NCBI RefSeq assembly: GCF_900112005.1
Contig: NZ_FOKK01000010.1
Span: 124,001 to 188,000 of the forward strand
DNA: 64,000 nt
Source: Algoriphagus aquimarinus
Lineage (GTDB): Bacteria; Bacteroidota; Bacteroidia; Cytophagales; Cyclobacteriaceae
Reading direction: 5' to 3'
The translations under genes were made by a program, and so were the position numbers. The notes under the pieces are model-generated. The model made no database searches. It had not been told where the DNA came from and saw only the letters and a list, made by a program, of their open reading frames with translations. Below are positions 34,147-43,579 of this stretch, piece by piece (the stretch's first letter is position 1; each line of letters opens with the position of its first letter).

Positions 34147-34815
34147 CTATAGCTCAGTTAGCAAGATATTTTTGAACTCTACCTCAGCACCTTCTGCCTG
34201 CAAAGCTATTTTTCCACGAGTAGCAGTAGCATTAAATCCATCATTGACCAGATCTCCATTCAACCAAACGGTAACCTTATCCGCATCGCAGACGATCTTG
34301 ATGTGATTCCATTCGCCAAGTGGCTTTTCTGAATCATCCGTCAGATTCTTAATTCTTCTCTCCTTCTTTCCATTCACACCCCAATTCTCTTTTGGGCCAC
34401 GTCTAGCTTCCATATCCTCTACTTCGATATTCTGCTGAATACACCAAAAATCGCCCGCATTACTATGCATCAATTGTACTTCTATAGACTTGGGAAACAT
34501 GTCATACAGTGCTCTTGGAGTAGAGGCATGCACTAGGATTCCGCAATTCCCAGGCTTTCCTGCAAATCTATAATCGAGCTCCAGTGTGTAATTGTCGTAT
34601 TCAGCTTCCGAGATTAAGTGGCCTTGAGGCGTACCCAAACTCACCAGAAGTCCATCACGAATGATGAATGGAATGCGTAAGGAACTGTCAGCTTCTAGGT
34701 CGGGAACGTCCATATACCAGCCAGCAAGGCTTTTGCCATCGAAGAGATTTTTGGTTTGGCTTTGGGCAAAAAATGTAACTAGGACAAAAAGTAATAGTAA
34801 GGTAATTCTTCTCAT
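34147..34815 (-). CDS. DUF1080 (3-keto-disaccharide hydrolase-like) exported protein
   Basis: A 222-residue exported protein (signal MRRITLLLLFVLVTFFAQSQ) with one DUF1080 jelly-roll domain. The opening NLFDGKSLAGWYM and the core YTLELDYRFAGKPGNCGILVHA, EVQLMHS and EWNHIKIVCDADKVTVWLNG are standard. The family has a concanavalin-like fold. Some members hydrolyse 3-keto-glucosides, others bind sugars. No sugar genes are adjacent. Confidence 0.88.
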   Translation of the reverse strand: MRRITLLLLFVLVTFFAQSQTKNLFDGKSLAGWYMDVPDLEADSSLRIPFIIRDGLLVSLGTPQGHLISEAEYDNYTLELDYRFAGKPGNCGILVHASTPRALYDMFPKSIEVQLMHSNAGDFWCIQQNIEVEDMEARRGPKENWGVNGKKERRIKNLTDDSEKPLGEWNHIKIVCDADKVTVWLNGDLVNDGFNATATRGKIALQAEGAEVEFKNILLTEL

Positions 34816-35065
34816 GATTTTGGGATAAAGTTAAGGTAGCCTTAAGCTAAAAAGAATCTATGCATCCTTCACTCTTCTTCATCTACATTTTGTAGGTAAT
34901 TAAAAAAAACTTCTTGAATCTATCTAGCTCAAAGTCTTAAGATCGGTATTTCTAGCAATTTTATCTGAAAATTACAATTATTGATTACGCGAAATATTAA
35001 TTGAATCAAGAAAAGAATGATGACACGTGAATCAGAGCGAACTCAGCTCCATTAGTTGAACTATC

Positions 35066-35932
35066 CTACTTACGTTTTTGACCTGTCGCAAAAATTCGAT
35101 TCACATTAAATCCCAACCTAAATCCATCTCCAATCGTACCATTGCCACCAGCCAATAGGTATTGCTCATTTAATGCTTGAGAAGTCACAAAATACATTTG
35201 AAAGACATGTCCTCCGGCTTCTATATCCCAACCGATACCAAAATTATCACGTAAGTCAGTGTTAAGGTTTGGAATGTATTGTAGGGAAAGTGAAGAACGA
35301 TCGGTAACCTTAAATTTACCGCTAAATCCTAGCGCCAAGTACAAATTCTCAGTTCCTTCAATCTGATAAACAGGTCTTATATCCGTAAAATAGGCCATCA
35401 TTGGCGTCACCTGAATGCTGATTTTAGGAGAAAACTTGCGTGCAAGCATTACTTGTCCGAAGTAACTCATTCGCTCACTAAAAGTCGGTGCTGGCTCAGG
35501 CAAAAACTTATAATTAGAACTATTCACTCCCGCTCCTCCTGCCAAACTCAAGGAAAATAACTTGCTCCCATTCTGTGTTTGCTGAAAAACATGATAGCGA
35601 CCAAAGACATTGTATAGTTTATCCTGACTAGTCCGCGAAGCTGCTATGGAGAGTTTATCACTCAAGGCAAACTCAAAACTGAACTGAATATTTGCACCAT
35701 TATCCAACCCAAAGAGGTTTTCTATTCCTCCATCCAAAGGACCAAACGTGTGCATAATCGCAAAATGTAAGGATTTCTTATCCAATGGCTCTACGGTCAA
35801 CAAGTTTATATGCCTTGGAGCATGGAAAATTAATTCCACTGGTTGATTTTCATTAACCAGTTTTCTTTCCAATTGTGCGAAAAGTGAAAAAGGAATCATC
35901 AAAAAAAGGATAAGGAGTAGAATTCGATTCAT
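35066..35932 (-). CDS. DUF5777 beta-barrel outer-membrane protein
   Basis: A 288-residue exported protein (signal MNRILLLILFLMIPFSLFAQ). It has about 12 alternating beta strands with Gly/aromatic turns, and the family start ELIFHAPRHINLLTVEPLDKKSLHFAIMHTFGPLDGG typical of DUF5777. It is the last gene of a three-gene operon with Rieske and YceI genes, overlapping the YceI gene by 4 bases (ATGA). The conserved neighbourhood suggests a shared role in envelope redox or lipid chemistry, but no activity is known. Confidence 0.85.
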   Translation of the reverse strand: MNRILLLILFLMIPFSLFAQLERKLVNENQPVELIFHAPRHINLLTVEPLDKKSLHFAIMHTFGPLDGGIENLFGLDNGANIQFSFEFALSDKLSIAASRTSQDKLYNVFGRYHVFQQTQNGSKLFSLSLAGGAGVNSSNYKFLPEPAPTFSERMSYFGQVMLARKFSPKISIQVTPMMAYFTDIRPVYQIEGTENLYLALGFSGKFKVTDRSSLSLQYIPNLNTDLRDNFGIGWDIEAGGHVFQMYFVTSQALNEQYLLAGGNGTIGDGFRLGFNVNRIFATGQKRK

Positions 35933-36471
35933 AACTTTTTAGATTTTAAAGTTGCCTTGATTGTAACAGATTGATTTTCCGCTAGCTCATAAAAAACGAG
36001 CTTTGGAAGAGGGATATTAAAATCCGAAAGCAGCACTTCAAATACTGCATCTAGTTCTAATTCACCTTTCAAGTTTTTAGTAAGTGTCCCTTTTACTTCG
36101 ATTTCTTTTTCAACACCGTGAATTTTAAACTTCCCGATTGCGCGAACTGAAGTTTCACTCCCCGGATTAAGAGTTGGAATTGAACTCATCTGGCCGGTAA
36201 ATTCAGCAAAAGGATATTTCTCAGTCTCCAAATAATTATCCCGCATGTGCTTATCCCGCAATCCTATTCCAGTTTCTACTGTATTGAGGTCTACATAGAA
36301 ATCCAGCAAATTATTTGACAGGTCAATCAATCCATAAAGCTTATATGACACTCCATTGAACTCACTCAAAGGTGCTTTTGAGAGAAAATTTACATTACCA
36401 GATTCCGTTAAGAAAGTCTGCGCTATGGTGACATTTGAGACAAAAAAGAAGAAAAGGACTAGCCTTTTCAT
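35929..36471 (-). CDS. YceI family lipid-binding protein
   Basis: A 180-residue exported protein (signal MKRLVLFFFFVSNVTIAQ) with a YceI lipocalin-like domain. The family FDFYVDLNTVETGIGLRDKHMRDNYLETEKYPFAEFTGQM (interrupted here as YVDLNTVETGIGL and DNYLETEKYP) and VKGTLTKNLKG signatures are clear. YceI proteins bind polyisoprenoids or fatty amides in the periplasm. It overlaps both neighbours by 4 bases, so the three genes are translationally coupled. Confidence 0.92.
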   Translation of the reverse strand: MKRLVLFFFFVSNVTIAQTFLTESGNVNFLSKAPLSEFNGVSYKLYGLIDLSNNLLDFYVDLNTVETGIGLRDKHMRDNYLETEKYPFAEFTGQMSSIPTLNPGSETSVRAIGKFKIHGVEKEIEVKGTLTKNLKGELELDAVFEVLLSDFNIPLPKLVFYELAENQSVTIKATLKSKKL

Positions 36472-36965
36472 GACTTAGTCACGGTCAGATCTGTTCCATT
36501 TAATGTAGTGCCATAAGTTTTTAAAGGACGAATAGCTGGACCTTGCAATACATTTCCAGAAGTATCAAACTCCGAACCATGGCAGGTGCATGTAAATTTG
36601 CTATTTGTGAAGGTCCAGTTACGATCACAGGCCGAATGGGTACATATGGAAGTTAGGGCTCGGTATGATCCGCCTACATTCACGACTAATAATTGTGCAT
36701 TAATGATCAAAAGCCATCCTCCATTAGTAGCCAATGCTACCTGCTCTTTTAAATCAATTTTAATAGCATTTCCAGCAACAGATATTCCACTAGTGCTTGT
36801 TGGTGGAGGAGTTGTCGTAGTTCTGGGGTTCTGATCCTCAGAATCAGAACAACTAGTAAAAAATGAGAGCCCAAATGCTGCCATTACTGCAGTCATACCA
36901 GCACTCTCTATGAATTCTCTTCGGGAATTGCTTAAGCTTCCTGATTTAGATTTGATCTGTTCCAT
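36468..36965 (-). CDS. Rieske [2Fe-2S] protein with Tat signal and lipobox
   Basis: A 165-residue Rieske protein. The cluster ligands are in CTHSACD (Cys, His) and CTCHGSEFD (Cys, His), giving the standard C-x-H...C-x2-H set. The N terminus has SRREFIESAGMTAVMAAFGLSFFTSC: a twin-arginine signal followed directly by a lipobox. The protein should thus be exported folded and lipid-anchored. A Thr/Pro linker (TTTTPPPTSTSG) joins anchor and domain. It is first in an operon with YceI and DUF5777 genes, not with cytochrome bc1 genes. A dedicated redox partner role is likely. Confidence 0.9.
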   Translation of the reverse strand: MEQIKSKSGSLSNSRREFIESAGMTAVMAAFGLSFFTSCSDSEDQNPRTTTTPPPTSTSGISVAGNAIKIDLKEQVALATNGGWLLIINAQLLVVNVGGSYRALTSICTHSACDRNWTFTNSKFTCTCHGSEFDTSGNVLQGPAIRPLKTYGTTLNGTDLTVTKS

Positions 36966-37056
36966 GGTTCTAGTTTGTACCTATATACGAGGCTAGAACT
37001 CACTTTGGATGTAGATGTTATTAGGTAAAACAGTCAATTGATATGGTTCATAAATA

Positions 37057-37452
37057 TTACTTCTCCCTCGCTTCCCAGATTCTCATAAAAAGCATGTGCG
37101 CCATTCTTCGAGCATGTTCCTTGGCGTAACTGGCATTTTCTCCTTCGAAGTATCTGTCCAACGTCTGAAACCAGAGTTCCAGCCAATTCCCAAAATGTGC
37201 TTGTTCTATGCTATTATTGACTTCAGCATCTACTTGTCTGTGCACTTTCACTGGGTTGAATTTCCCGGCACCAGGCCCAGTTTGTAGCAAAATCATCTCC
37301 CAGAAATCACTTAGGTGAATCAAGTGCGTATCCCAGTCTTTGACCACTCCATTGAAAATCGGGCCCAGGATTTCATGCTTACGAACTTGATCATAAAATC
37401 TCCTCACCAAAAAATCAACTTCTTTCCTCGACTTTATATCAATCTTATCCAT
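37057..37452 (-). CDS. group III truncated hemoglobin
   Basis: A 131-residue 2-on-2 globin of group III. The B-helix FYDQVRKHEILGPIF, the proximal His region QAHFGNWLELWFQTLDRYF and the terminal ARRMAHMLFMRIW match the family. Members bind heme and O2 or NO; the role is not fixed here. It starts 5 bases after the stop of the upstream phosphodiesterase gene and is likely co-transcribed with it. Confidence 0.92.
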   Translation of the reverse strand: MDKIDIKSRKEVDFLVRRFYDQVRKHEILGPIFNGVVKDWDTHLIHLSDFWEMILLQTGPGAGKFNPVKVHRQVDAEVNNSIEQAHFGNWLELWFQTLDRYFEGENASYAKEHARRMAHMLFMRIWEAREK

Positions 37453-37457
37453 GGTAC

Positions 37458-38696
37458 TTATTTTAAAATAGGTGCTAGCACTTCCAGTTTACCATCAATA
37501 TTCTCCGGAACTGGAAGACCAAGTATCTTACATATTAATGGATACACGTGGATATTCTGAAAAGTTTCAATTTCCAACCCAGACTTAAACGCAGGCCCGT
37601 TGGCATAGAAAATCGCATGCATATCCTGGTAAGCTGGACTGAAACCATGCTCTCCAAACTTATCCGTATCCAATCTATCCATGTTGGCATTCATTCGAGT
37701 AAGAGTAGTCTCCCAAGCCAAGTAATAATAACGGTCAGGAATAATCAGAATATCACCAATCCTATCCTGATACATCAAATCCTGATAGTTTTCCTTGTCA
37801 TCGACATCGGTGATATGAATCGGCAAATCCGACTTCTTTAAGGTTTTAATCACCTGCTCTTTATCGGTAGGATTTTCCAAGTACAAATGAGCCAAAGCGC
37901 CGCTATTTACGATTCTTGCAGGAATCCCCGCTGTCAATTCACTCAAATTAAGGTATTGATCGGGTTGTATATCCATCATCCCATGATCAGAGACCACAAT
38001 CACATTGATATTCAAGTCGTAGCTTTTCAGCCCTTCGAAAAGTGCACCCAACTCATGATCAAGTTTAGTCAAGGTTGCTGACAGCTTTTCATCATTAGTA
38101 GGCCCATATCGATGACCAGTATCATCCATGTCAGAAAAATACAAGGTAATAAGACGAGGGCGCTCAGCTTCTGACAATTCTAACCATTTGAACACTTCGG
38201 TGATTCTGGTCATGTTACTCACTTTCCCATCGTAAGGATGATAAAAGCTAGGTCGAACACCTTGAATATCTGCTTCTGAACCGACAAAAAAGTAGCTCGC
38301 CGCGACCATGTTGTTTTGCTCTGCTAGTACCCAAAGTGGCGTACCTCCGTACCAGCTGCCATCCTGTACCAATTCTTTTTTGCTGATCCCATAAGTCAGA
38401 TCTTTCTTAGGATCATAAAACGAATTATCCACCAAACCATGATGCTCAGGTTTTAGTCCTGTAGCGATAGTGTAGTGATTTGGGAAAGTCTTACTAGGAA
38501 AAGAAGGCATCATGCTTTCAGCAGCCACTCCCGCAGTGATAAATCGGGTAAGATTCTCAGGCTGAAATCGCTCCACATAATCATACCTGAATCCGTCCAG
38601 AGAAATTAGGATCACAATGGGTTCTTTCTTTTCCTGCGGAAAAGCAATTATGGGAAATGCTAATACTACGAGTAGCAGAAAATAGAATCTTTTCAT
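37458..38696 (-). CDS. exported ectonucleotide pyrophosphatase/phosphodiesterase
   Basis: A 412-residue exported member of the alkaline phosphatase superfamily, NPP-type (signal MKRFYFLLLVVLAFPIIAFPQ). The nucleophile Thr and first metal Asp are in ISLDGFRYDYVE and MPSFPSKTFPNHYTIATGLKPEHHG. Other metal ligands are in YFSDMDDTGHRYGP and VVSDHGM, and a late His in EHGFSPAY. It should cleave nucleotide or other phosphodiesters in the periplasm. It is followed at 5 bases by a globin gene. Confidence 0.92.
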   Translation of the reverse strand: MKRFYFLLLVVLAFPIIAFPQEKKEPIVILISLDGFRYDYVERFQPENLTRFITAGVAAESMMPSFPSKTFPNHYTIATGLKPEHHGLVDNSFYDPKKDLTYGISKKELVQDGSWYGGTPLWVLAEQNNMVAASYFFVGSEADIQGVRPSFYHPYDGKVSNMTRITEVFKWLELSEAERPRLITLYFSDMDDTGHRYGPTNDEKLSATLTKLDHELGALFEGLKSYDLNINVIVVSDHGMMDIQPDQYLNLSELTAGIPARIVNSGALAHLYLENPTDKEQVIKTLKKSDLPIHITDVDDKENYQDLMYQDRIGDILIIPDRYYYLAWETTLTRMNANMDRLDTDKFGEHGFSPAYQDMHAIFYANGPAFKSGLEIETFQNIHVYPLICKILGLPVPENIDGKLEVLAPILK

Positions 38697-38794
38697 GGCG
38701 ATAAGCTTTCAGCAAAAATACCAGCTACAATCATCGCAAGCAATCCAATCCTCACTAATAACGAAATGGTAAAATCCACATGACTGGAGTATTA

Positions 38795-39640
38795 CTATTT
38801 CTGAAAATAAGCATGATCCTCCAGCCAGTCCTTTAATCGATCCGGCCAGTGATTTATACTTACAAATTCGGAGCGTAAACCCATATTGAATGCATGTTCA
38901 TCCTTGGAGTATAAATGCATTTCCACATCAGCTCCAGCTTTACGGTAGGCTAACATGATATCCACAATCGTACTGGAGCAGCATTCATCCTTATTCGCTG
39001 CTAGCAAAAAAGCTGGAGGAGCATCACTTGATACTGTTTCTGGAGTTCCTAATGGACCTGGATAAATCTGAATCTGAAAATTAGGCTGAGCAGCAAATCG
39101 CTCAATAAGATCTGCGGAATTTTCATTCCCAGGATTAGTATCATAAGCCACCCAATTGACCACCTCTCCTCCTGCGGAGAAGCCCATTATCCCGATTCGA
39201 TCGGAGTCTATATCCCATTTCTCGGCATTTGAGCGTACTAACCTCATTGCACGGATCACGTCCTGAGTCGGATGCTCTTCAGTGTAAGGAGATCCTTCCT
39301 CCCTGAAAAGCCTGTATTTCAAAACGCCCACTGTCACCCCAAGATCGTTGAGGAATTTGGCAGGTGCAACCCCTTCTCCATTATATCCCAAATTTCTAAA
39401 GCCTCCCCCTGGACAAACCAGAATAAAGCTTCCATTTGGTTTCTCAGGTTTAAAAAGTGTGATACTAGGATTATGGATATTTCTCACCCACCAATCTTGA
39501 GCGAGTTCTGGTTCATCTTTTCTTGATTCAAAACCGGGGGCACCATTTTCCCACAGAAAAATTGTCTCAGAATTATATTGAGCAAACACTAGGCTGGGCA
39601 GAAACACTACAAAGCAAAAAACAAATTTTAAACTGGACAT
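38795..39640 (-). CDS. exported alpha/beta hydrolase (acetylxylan-esterase-like)
   Basis: A 281-residue exported esterase (signal MSSLKFVFCFVVFLPSLVFAQ). VCPGGGFRNLGYNGEG is the oxyanion region, GIMGFSAGGEVVNWVAY the nucleophile elbow, and KDEHAFNMGLRS the catalytic His. This is the BD-FAE/endo-1,4-beta-xylanase-B-like family of carbohydrate esterases. An in-frame start 15 codons upstream exists, but the signal peptide begins at 39640. Transcribed alone. Confidence 0.88.
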   Translation of the reverse strand: MSSLKFVFCFVVFLPSLVFAQYNSETIFLWENGAPGFESRKDEPELAQDWWVRNIHNPSITLFKPEKPNGSFILVCPGGGFRNLGYNGEGVAPAKFLNDLGVTVGVLKYRLFREEGSPYTEEHPTQDVIRAMRLVRSNAEKWDIDSDRIGIMGFSAGGEVVNWVAYDTNPGNENSADLIERFAAQPNFQIQIYPGPLGTPETVSSDAPPAFLLAANKDECCSSTIVDIMLAYRKAGADVEMHLYSKDEHAFNMGLRSEFVSINHWPDRLKDWLEDHAYFQK

Positions 39641-39849
39641 TTTAGGTTGATTAGGCAGGTAGAGTTGAAATGCTAAAAAGAGCAACTACAACCTACCAAT
39701 TTTCTGGGTAATCCAGCGTAATGTTTGCCTACAACTCCCCACAATCGGGAATATTTTTCCTGACGGGAATATCAAAAAATGCTCTATTAAGCTCAGAAGT
39801 GATATGGTACATGAATTGAACTTAGATGTCCTATCAAACAAACAATGAT

Positions 39850-40527
39850 ATGAAAACTACCAACAAACTTTTAATGGCTGCCCTAATCGCCTCGACTACT
39901 TTGGGAGCTGTAAGTTGTAAATCAAGTAATGCAGTGAAAGGCGGAGCAATCGGCGGAGCAGCAGGTGGAGTCCTTGGTGGCGTAATCGCCGGAAAAGGCA
40001 ATACTGCTGTAGGAGTACTAATAGGATCAGCTATCGGCGGGTCTGCAGGTGCAATCATAGGTAATCAAATGGACAAGGCGGCTGATGAACTTCAGCGTGA
40101 CCTTGAGGGAGCAACTGTAGAACGAGTTGGTGAAGGCATCAAAATCACATTTGATTCAGGCCTGATGTTTCCAGTAGACAAATCTGAATTGAGCGCTGTT
40201 TCTAAACAAAATCTAATAGAACTCGCAGAGACTTTGAAAAAATATGAAGAGACCAATATTTTGGTAGAAGGGCACACTGATAATACAGGTGCAGAAGATT
40301 ACAATATGAATCTTTCGCGCAAGCGAGCTTATTCTGTTGAAGACTTTTTGACAGCGAATGGAATTGCGAAAAGCAGAATGGAAATCACGGCTTATGGTGA
40401 GATGCAGCCAACTGCTTCCAATGATACAGAAGCTGGACGTCAGCAAAATAGAAGAGTGGAAGTAGCTATCTATGCCAATAAGAAAATGCAAAAAATGGCT
40501 GAACGAGGTGAGCTGGGACAAGAGTAA
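39850..40527 (+). CDS. OmpA family lipoprotein with glycine zipper
   Basis: A 225-residue outer-membrane lipoprotein (LIASTTLGAVSC lipobox). A glycine-zipper segment (VKGGAIGGAAGGVLGGVIAG ... GSAIGGSAGAIIGNQ, about 28-70) precedes a C-terminal OmpA/MotB peptidoglycan-binding domain (about 100-215, NILVEGHTDNTGAEDYNMNLSRKRA ... GRQQNRRVEVAI). It should tether the outer membrane to peptidoglycan. A start eight codons upstream is less likely. A strong terminator follows. Confidence 0.93.
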   Translation: MKTTNKLLMAALIASTTLGAVSCKSSNAVKGGAIGGAAGGVLGGVIAGKGNTAVGVLIGSAIGGSAGAIIGNQMDKAADELQRDLEGATVERVGEGIKITFDSGLMFPVDKSELSAVSKQNLIELAETLKKYEETNILVEGHTDNTGAEDYNMNLSRKRAYSVEDFLTANGIAKSRMEITAYGEMQPTASNDTEAGRQQNRRVEVAIYANKKMQKMAERGELGQE

Positions 40528-40556
40528 TCTATCCAGCAATCCCTATTTATATCCCT

Positions 40557-40584
40557 AAGGCGACCTATTTGGTCGCCTTTTTTT
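40557..40584 (+). terminator. terminator of the OmpA lipoprotein gene
   Basis: AAGGCGACC and GGTCGCCTT form a perfect 9-bp stem with loop TATTT and a run of seven T, 30 bases after the stop. Confidence 0.94.
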
Positions 40585-40649
40585 CTAACTTTTCCTATTG
40601 ATTACTGATCAATTATAGTACGTCACATTTCTACGTGCTACACTGCTTT

Positions 40650-41165
40650 TCAAAAAGCAATCTTCATCAAAAAGTCAGTCTGAAGCTCGTCGCCAAAAGG
40701 AAAAGGGTGTGAGCTAAATATGCTTAAGCCATGCTTTTCGTAGAATTTGATCGCTCGCTTATTCTTCTCCCATACGCCCAACCAGAGGTATTTTTTTCTA
40801 TTCAGCTTCGCAAAATTTATGGTATGATTCAGTAAAACCTTGCCTAGGCCCATGCCAATATATTTTTCTAATAGATAAAGTCGGGCTACTTCCAAACTTG
40901 AATTGTCATGAAGATCAGTCTGAGCGGGGACAAAGTTCACTTTGGCATAACCCGCAAGATCTCCATCCACCTCCAAAAGAAAGAAAACGGACGCTGGATT
41001 TTCCAGTTCCTCGGTGAATTGTTCTTCAGTAAATGCCTCTTCGAGATAAGCATTCACATTTTCGGTTTTATTTCCTTCGGTAAATGCTTGGACAAAGGAG
41101 GTCCTAGCCATTTCCACCAAAGAATTCAGGTCAGCATAATTGGCTTTTCTGATCAAATAGGGCAT
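40650..41165 (-). CDS. GNAT family N-acetyltransferase
   Basis: A 171-residue acetyl-CoA-dependent acyltransferase. The GNAT core includes VARLYLLEKYIGMGLGKVLLNHTINFA (acetyl-CoA loop Q/R-x-x-G-x-G/A variant YIGMGLG) and YEKHGLSIFSSHPF. The substrate is unknown. Transcribed alone. Confidence 0.88.
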   Translation of the reverse strand: MPYLIRKANYADLNSLVEMARTSFVQAFTEGNKTENVNAYLEEAFTEEQFTEELENPASVFFLLEVDGDLAGYAKVNFVPAQTDLHDNSSLEVARLYLLEKYIGMGLGKVLLNHTINFAKLNRKKYLWLGVWEKNKRAIKFYEKHGLSIFSSHPFPFGDELQTDFLMKIAF

Positions 41166-41341
41166 GCGGTAATATTAGATTTTCGAAATTTTCCTTTTTA
41201 GGAGCTTTTCAATTTGCGCACAAAGATAAATTGATTTAGTCTTCTTTAAATTGAAATCAACTCTTTTCCTCAAAGAAATAAAGTACTAGAACCTCTAAAT
41301 AAGGGAGAATGAAGAGCTTAACGCTTAGATATTCACATGAA

Positions 41342-41920
41342 TTAATCCGTTAACCCCTTTCCACTGAGAATTTGCGGAATGCATTTCTCCACTCTCGACT
41401 CACGTGTTTTGGCTTGCTTGGCTGCAGAAAAATGCAAAAGATAGCCTCGCTGACGTCCAGGAGTCAATGCTTCAAAAGCAGCTTTCAAAGCGGGACTTTC
41501 ATCTAACTTCTCTTGAAATTCCTCTGGAATCTCATATTCCTTGGTCTTTTTCAATTCTACTTTCAATCCAGCTTTTTCTACTTCAATAGCTTCAAAAACA
41601 TATTCCTTTAATGCAGCCTTCAATTCTACGATCTCCTGAAGATTGATAAATCGAATCTGTCGTGCAGACTGTACGTTTTCCGTTTGTTGAATGAGAAGAT
41701 CATGTGCGTCACTAAGCAAAGCTCCCTTATGAAACAAAAGAGCGCAGTATTCTTTGAATCCATGAATCAATACCACATTGCTTCCCTTTTGCGTATAGCA
41801 TGGCACCCCCCATTTCAATTCCTCAGTCAATCCGCAGTCAAGAATCAGTGTCCTCAACTGTCTATATTCCTCTTGCCATTGGGATGGTTTATCGAAAAAA
41901 AAGTCAACTCTAGGATTCAT
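41342..41920 (-). CDS. YdeI/OmpD-associated, DUF1801-containing protein
   Basis: A 192-residue cytoplasmic protein. An N-terminal DUF1801 domain (LRTLILDCGLTEELKWGVPCYTQKGSNVVLIHGFKEY, about 20-120) is followed by a YdeI/OmpD-associated C-terminal motif (LTPGRQRGYLLHFSAAKQAKTRESRVEKCIPQILSGKG). Function poorly known. A second, shorter DUF1801 protein lies just upstream. Confidence 0.88.
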   Translation of the reverse strand: MNPRVDFFFDKPSQWQEEYRQLRTLILDCGLTEELKWGVPCYTQKGSNVVLIHGFKEYCALLFHKGALLSDAHDLLIQQTENVQSARQIRFINLQEIVELKAALKEYVFEAIEVEKAGLKVELKKTKEYEIPEEFQEKLDESPALKAAFEALTPGRQRGYLLHFSAAKQAKTRESRVEKCIPQILSGKGLTD

Positions 41921-41957
41921 TTTTAAATCATTTACTTTTCAAAAATTCTAATTTCCA

Positions 41958-42374
41958 TTACAAGCCCAGCGTTGGAAGATGTTTCACTTGGTGATAGGTC
42001 AAAGCTACTTTGATACATTGTTTTAATTCAGCTTCGGGAATTTCTTCGTCAAGTCGAAAAACGACCGCTCGGTTGCCTTCGTAGTCAAAGGTATCATCAA
42101 AAATAAAACGAAAAGTAGGGACAAGCTTACTGGTACACTTAAAATATATCGCATACTGATCTGGACTCTTTTCCTTCCAGTCCATACGTAGGGTACTCCC
42201 CTTTTTGGCCAGATAGCTTGGCTCACCCCACTTGAGCGTCTCTTCTAAGCTAGGCAAATTCAATTCCTCAGCTGATTCCAGAACTAACCTACGTAGGTTT
42301 AACATTTTATCCCGAACCGAGTCAGGATATCTTGAAAAAACAGATTCAACTTCTGGGTTTGTTTTCAATTCCAT
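41958..42374 (-). CDS. DUF1801 domain protein
   Basis: A 138-residue single DUF1801 protein (LPSLEETLKWGEPSYLAKKGSTLRMDWKEK ... FDYEGNRAVVFRLDEEIPE). It is upstream of, and shares a fold with, the larger DUF1801/YdeI protein. The 37-base gap suggests co-transcription. Function unknown. Confidence 0.85.
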   Translation of the reverse strand: MELKTNPEVESVFSRYPDSVRDKMLNLRRLVLESAEELNLPSLEETLKWGEPSYLAKKGSTLRMDWKEKSPDQYAIYFKCTSKLVPTFRFIFDDTFDYEGNRAVVFRLDEEIPEAELKQCIKVALTYHQVKHLPTLGL

Positions 42375-42507
42375 ATATCTACGCGTTTATTTGAGACATA
42401 TTTTACGCAGGCCTTCTTGAAAATTTCCTAAATATTCTCTTCCACTAAAGTGCAAAATTCACCAATCTCAAATACAATTGGACGAGTTTACGTTTCCTCC
42501 TTTAAAG

Positions 42508-43482
42508 TTACAACTCAAAAACATCCTTAATTCTAGCAATTCTAAAGCCTTTACTAAGTACCAATTTTGACTCTGCACTGGTCGGGTCTATTACTGGATT
42601 CGTATGATTGAAATGAATGAAGATCACTTTAGCTTTATCTGCTGAAGACAAGCCGTCAAACTTGGCCATACTTTCCAAGATAAATGGATGTGGGATTTCT
42701 GCCATGTCTCGATTATTCAATTCCTTCCCGCTAAAAAATGTTGCGTCTACAAATGCATAATCGACGGTTTTGATTTCTTCGAATATATCCCGTTCCCACT
42801 TTTCCCATTTGTCTATATCAGGAATAAACAGGGCAGTTTTTGTAGGCCCTTCTATCTTATAGCCGACTGTTTCAGAATATTCGTCACGGTGTGGAACTTG
42901 CAATGGAGTCACTTTTAATTCCTTCGAAAGGGCTATTGGACTTCCGTTTTCCAGTGGAATCAACTCTATATTTGCATTGCTAACCAATTGACTCCAAGGC
43001 CCATTAGTCTGGAGGAATTCTTTCATTTTAGGCATCGCAAACACAGAAATTCCTTTCGCATCCCGAGCTTCTTTTCCCAAGTACATCAAACCCGCATAAT
43101 GCCCAATATGAGCATGAGTCAAAAAGACACCATCAGGCATCTCCCCCTCACTTTCTTCTCCAAAATTCTTTAGTGCTTTGACTTGTCTGCTGATGTCTGG
43201 GGTTGCTTCGAAAAGGTACTTTTTCTTGGTTTCCACGTCGTACAAACCCAGAGAAACTACCTGCCTGTCTTTGTCTGGGTTATCAAAAAGTGATTTACAG
43301 CATTCCTTATCACACCCAATATGTGGGGAACCGCCGTCTTGAATCGTACCAAGAACAACTATAGCTGTGGCATTTGGAGAAACCACTGGACTTATAGTGA
43401 AAGATTCATCATTCGATGACTTACTATCGCAGCCAAATATTAGCGCTGATAAAAGAATTAAAGCAAAAAAACTCTTCTCCAT
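42508..43482 (-). CDS. PqqB-like metallo-beta-lactamase fold lipoprotein
   Basis: A 324-residue exported lipoprotein (LLSALIFGC lipobox). The MBL fold has the PqqB-like CDKECCKSLF N-terminal motif and a metal motif HAHIGH in place of HxHxDH; Asp is replaced by Gly. Further His/Asp occur in VPHRDEYSET, FVDATFF and IHFNHTNP. PqqB is involved in pyrroloquinoline quinone synthesis, but no other pqq gene is nearby. An exported lipoprotein version is not expected for that role. Confidence 0.82.
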   Translation of the reverse strand: MEKSFFALILLSALIFGCDSKSSNDESFTISPVVSPNATAIVVLGTIQDGGSPHIGCDKECCKSLFDNPDKDRQVVSLGLYDVETKKKYLFEATPDISRQVKALKNFGEESEGEMPDGVFLTHAHIGHYAGLMYLGKEARDAKGISVFAMPKMKEFLQTNGPWSQLVSNANIELIPLENGSPIALSKELKVTPLQVPHRDEYSETVGYKIEGPTKTALFIPDIDKWEKWERDIFEEIKTVDYAFVDATFFSGKELNNRDMAEIPHPFILESMAKFDGLSSADKAKVIFIHFNHTNPVIDPTSAESKLVLSKGFRIARIKDVFEL

Positions 43483-43579
43483 GAGTCATTAAGTGTGTTG
43501 GGAATTAACTATCGATTAATGATCAAGATAAGCATGATATCTGAAATCAATCAGCACATAGCAGCAAGGTTTATTCAAG

